Source: Azospirillum brasilense (GTDB taxonomy: Bacteria; Pseudomonadota; Alphaproteobacteria; Rickettsiales; UBA3002). Taken from it: a stretch of 8,891 nt of DNA. The notes below the pieces were generated by a model. That model had not been told where the DNA came from and did not search any database. It saw nothing but the letters and a program-made list of their open reading frames with translations. Positions 6,743 through 8,891 of the stretch are shown piece by piece. Location of the stretch: assembly GCA_003241645.1 (NCBI GenBank), contig QFOX01000073.1:1-8891 (forward strand), read 5' to 3'. The translations under genes and the position numbers were made by a program. Each line of letters starts with the position of its first letter. Within the stretch, counting starts at the first letter, position 1.

Positions 6743-8236
6743 ATGCGTGCTGTCGGACAAAAAGCAGATGTTTGCCTCATCCTCGAGGGAACCTACCCGT
6801 ACGTGACGGGTGGCGTTTCCGGTTGGGCGCATGGCCTCATCAAGGAGCAATCGCACCTCAGCTTCCACCTGTGCGCCATCGTGCCGCGCGACGCCGAGCT
6901 GGAGCTGAAATACGACCTGCCCAGCAACGTCATCGGCCTGACCACCATTCGCCTGAACGACCTGCCGCAAGGTGCCGACATCAACGGCCTGCTGGCCCGC
7001 CGCCTGCACCAGGCCCTGCGCGAACCGCTGGCCACCCTGACCTCGGAACGCGCCATGGAACTGCGCGAGTTGAAACAGATCATGGATGTGCTGGGTTCGG
7101 TCTCCGCCCCCATCGGCACCGAAGTGCTGCTGGACCGCGAAGAAGCATGGGCCCAGCTGATCGACCTGTACGAAGCCGGCTTCCCCGAGCAGAGCTTCCT
7201 CGATTATTTCTGGAGCTACCGCGCCATTGCCGGCGGCATGTATTCGGTGCTGCTGGCGCCGCTGCCGCAGGCCGACGTGTACCACGCACTCTCGACCGGC
7301 TATGCAGGCCTGATGGGCGCACGCGCCAAGGTGGAAACCGGCAAACCGGTGATGGTGACCGAGCATGGCATCTACACCAACGAGCGCCGCATCGAGGTGA
7401 CCTCGGCCGACTGGCTGCAGGCCACCGCCTCGAAAGCGCTGACCATCGACAAACCGCGCCGCGACCTGCGCGACATGTGGATCGACTCGATCAACAACTT
7501 CTCGCGCCTGTGCTACGAAGGCTGCGACCACATCATCACCCTGTTTCAGGGCAACCAGAAACCGCAGCTGGAAGACGGTGCCGACCCCGCGAAGATGATG
7601 GTCATTCCCAACGGCGTGAACATCAAGCGCTTCGCCAACCTGCAGCACCGCCGCCAAGCCACGCCAACCATTGGCCTCATCGGCCGCGTGGTGCCGATTA
7701 AAGACATCAAGACCTTCATTCGCGCCTGCGGCTTGCTGAAGCAGACCACGCCGGAGCTGAAGGCCTACATTATCGGCCCGACGGACGAAGACCGCGAATA
7801 TTATCAGGAATGCCTGAACCTCGTTCAGCTGCAGGGCCTCGACAATAACGTGGTGTTCACCGGCCAGGCCAACGTGGAAGATTACCTGCCCATGCTGGAC
7901 GTGCTGGTGCTGACCAGTATCTCCGAAGCACAGCCGCTGGTGATGCTGGAAGCCGGTGCAGCGGGCATCCCCATCGTGGCGACGGATGTTGGCGCGTGCC
8001 GCGAACTCATCGAAGGCACGCCGGAAGAAACGCCCGCACTTGGTGCCGGTGGTATCGTAACGCCGCTGGCGTCGCCCGCCTCCACCGCCGATGCGATCTA
8101 CACCCTGCTCTCCGACAACGAGCTGTACGAGAACGCCTCCGGCGCCATCGCAGCGCGCATGGAGCATTATTACAACGAGGCCATCCAACAACAGGCCTAC
8201 CGCAACCTCTATGCGCAATATCTGCGCCGCGCCTAA
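6743..8236 (+). CDS. pelF: PelF, GT4-family glycosyltransferase (Pel polymerase)
   Basis: PelF is the cytosolic glycosyltransferase thought to polymerise Pel from a UDP-activated amino sugar, working with PelD, PelE and PelG at the inner membrane. The 497-residue product is close to the roughly 507 of P. aeruginosa. The N-terminal half carries the PelF-type opening EGTYPYVTGGVSGW (15-28), whose glycine-rich loop is typical of GT-B enzymes, then YHALSTGYAGL (180-190) and VTEHGIYTNER (205-215). The C-terminal half has VIPNGVN (287-293), IGRVVPIKD (313-321; R315 and K320 are the expected nucleotide-sugar phosphate contacts) and the retaining GT4 motif E-x7-E at E395 and E403. No membrane segment or signal peptide is visible. 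All expected motifs are intact, so the enzyme is probably active. The start is fixed by the AAAGGG site and by the early conserved motif. Confidence 0.96.
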   Translation: MRAVGQKADVCLILEGTYPYVTGGVSGWAHGLIKEQSHLSFHLCAIVPRDAELELKYDLPSNVIGLTTIRLNDLPQGADINGLLARRLHQALREPLATLTSERAMELRELKQIMDVLGSVSAPIGTEVLLDREEAWAQLIDLYEAGFPEQSFLDYFWSYRAIAGGMYSVLLAPLPQADVYHALSTGYAGLMGARAKVETGKPVMVTEHGIYTNERRIEVTSADWLQATASKALTIDKPRRDLRDMWIDSINNFSRLCYEGCDHIITLFQGNQKPQLEDGADPAKMMVIPNGVNIKRFANLQHRRQATPTIGLIGRVVPIKDIKTFIRACGLLKQTTPELKAYIIGPTDEDREYYQECLNLVQLQGLDNNVVFTGQANVEDYLPMLDVLVLTSISEAQPLVMLEAGAAGIPIVATDVGACRELIEGTPEETPALGAGGIVTPLASPASTADAIYTLLSDNELYENASGAIAARMEHYYNEAIQQQAYRNLYAQYLRRA

Positions 8237-8238
8237 TG

Positions 8239-8244
8239 TAAGGA
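8239..8244 (+). promoter_or_regulatory. Ribosome binding site of pelG
   Basis: TAAGGA, very close to the consensus Shine-Dalgarno sequence, starts 2 bases after the pelF stop and ends 9 bases before the ATG at 8254. It is the strongest ribosome binding site in the window and fixes the pelG start. Confidence 0.8.
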
Positions 8245-8253
8245 ACGAAACCC

Positions 8254-8891
8254 ATGGCTGGTATTGGATTTGAACTGAATAAACTCGCCCGTCGCGACGA
8301 CCTGCTGGGCATTGCCGGTGCCTACCTGCATTCGGCCTTCGCCATTGCGGGCCCGTGGCTGTTCACGGTGATCGCGCTGGCCTTCACCACCTACATGTAT
8401 GGCGGCTCCGACTCGGCCGAGCTGCTCGATTTCCGCGGCGTGATCGTTTACAACTTCTCGTTCTCGCTGGTGCTTTCCGCGCCCGTCTACTTCATCATGA
8501 CGCGCTACCTCGCGGATCAGATCCACGTGAAGAACGTGACCCCGGTGCCCACCGTGCTGCTGGAAAGCATGGTGCTGGTGTTCGCCTGCAACCTGCTGCT
8601 GGCCATCTTCTTCTACGCCATCTACTTCGAAATGCCGCTGGGCCTGCGCCTTGCGGGCTTCTCGAACATGTTCCTCATCGCGGGCGTGTGGCTGCTGTCG
8701 GTGTACCTCACCGCGCTGAAGGACTTCTCGGCCGTGACCTGGACCTTCATCATCGGTATGGTCATCGCCGTGCTCGCCGCTGAATACCTGAGCGAATACG
8801 GCGCCGCGGGCATGGTTTCGGGCTACAATATCGGCCTTGCCATCATCGTGTTCATGCTGACGGGCCGCATCTTTGCGGAATACCCGTATCG
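8254..8891 (+). CDS. pelG: PelG, polytopic inner-membrane Pel transporter (3' partial)
   Basis: PelG is the membrane transporter of the Pel synthase, related to the polysaccharide flippases of the MOP superfamily, and is believed to move the growing chain across the inner membrane. The frame runs without a stop from the ATG at 8254 to the right edge, giving 212 residues of an expected 455 or so. The opening MAGIGFELNKLARRDD is the hallmark PelG start: a short cytoplasmic amphipathic segment before the first membrane helix. Six hydrophobic segments are visible at about 26-48, 62-87, 100-124, 134-155, 158-178 and 184-203, half of the dozen expected. It starts 17 bases after pelF, fitting joint translation of the two partners. 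Whether the rest of the gene is intact cannot be seen. Confidence 0.95.
   Translation, partial: MAGIGFELNKLARRDDLLGIAGAYLHSAFAIAGPWLFTVIALAFTTYMYGGSDSAELLDFRGVIVYNFSFSLVLSAPVYFIMTRYLADQIHVKNVTPVPTVLLESMVLVFACNLLLAIFFYAIYFEMPLGLRLAGFSNMFLIAGVWLLSVYLTALKDFSAVTWTFIIGMVIAVLAAEYLSEYGAAGMVSGYNIGLAIIVFMLTGRIFAEYPY

Larger units (their letters stand above)
1..8891 (+). other. pel exopolysaccharide operon (partial, pelB-D-E-F-G)
   Basis: Five same-strand genes with gaps of 30, -14, 28 and 17 bases form one apparent transcription unit. The order pelB, pelD, pelE, pelF, pelG matches the P. aeruginosa pelABCDEFG order apart from the missing pelC. The identification rests on five mutually consistent products: a TPR plus outer-membrane barrel protein, a membrane GAF/degenerate-GGDEF protein, a membrane TPR protein, a GT4 transferase and a polytopic transporter that starts with the PelG-typical MAGIGFEL. 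No promoter or hairpin terminator was seen between the genes, so transcription probably starts upstream of the window and continues past it. The pelA deacetylase/hydrolase gene is not in this window. Confidence 0.95.

Noticed and set aside
6772..7701. A 309-codon plus-strand frame inside pelF.
   Set aside because: The product is dominated by Arg, Pro, His and Ala with no motif, as expected of an out-of-frame reading of GC-rich DNA, while pelF in the other frame has every GT4 motif.
6413..8218. A 601-codon open frame on the minus strand across the end of pelE and most of pelF.
   Set aside because: It is antisense to two genes with clear conserved motifs and family-typical lengths. Its product is a His/Gly/Gln/Val-rich sequence with no recognisable domain, typical of the reverse strand of GC-rich, codon-biased genes.
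1..8891. A previously undescribed system.
   Set aside because: All five genes match members of the known Pel exopolysaccharide pathway; only the arrangement and some domain details look unusual.

Overview
This window is the central and distal part of a pel operon, the gene set for making and exporting the cationic exopolysaccharide Pel, a biofilm matrix polymer best known from Pseudomonas aeruginosa. Five genes lie head to tail on the + strand: pelB (5' end outside the window), pelD, pelE, pelF and pelG (3' end outside the window). Gaps are 30, -14, 28 and 17 bases. No terminator, RNA gene, mobile element or CRISPR array was seen, and almost every base is coding. The encoded outer-membrane beta-barrel shows a Gram-negative host. 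The high GC content (by eye, around 60%) and the P. aeruginosa-like gene order suggest a proteobacterium; the species cannot be told from this sequence.

Layout: 1-4238 is PelB, a very large periplasmic TPR solenoid ending in an outer-membrane barrel. 4269-5600 is PelD, an inner-membrane c-di-GMP receptor with a GAF domain and a degenerate GGDEF domain. 5587-6714 is PelE, a membrane-anchored helical-repeat protein overlapping pelD. 6743-8236 is PelF, a family GT4 glycosyltransferase. 8254-8891 is the first half of PelG, a polytopic polysaccharide transporter. From P. aeruginosa work, PelD, PelE, PelF and PelG form the inner-membrane synthase complex: c-di-GMP binding to PelD switches on polymerisation by PelF, and PelG carries the chain across the membrane. 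PelB then guides the polymer through the periplasm, where the deacetylase PelA acts, and out through its barrel.

The system itself is known, so I do not claim a new one. The unusual points are: pelC is missing from its normal place between pelB and pelD; PelB is much longer than the Pseudomonas protein, with a Pro/Ala-rich break and a non-TPR, probably beta-rich module inside its solenoid; PelD keeps the c-di-GMP inhibitory-site motif beside an almost consensus but evidently inactive GGDEF signature (EGEEY); and PelE appears to have more hydrophobic segments than its Pseudomonas counterpart, plus a possible HEAT-like module. pelA, pelC and the operon promoter, if present, lie outside the window.
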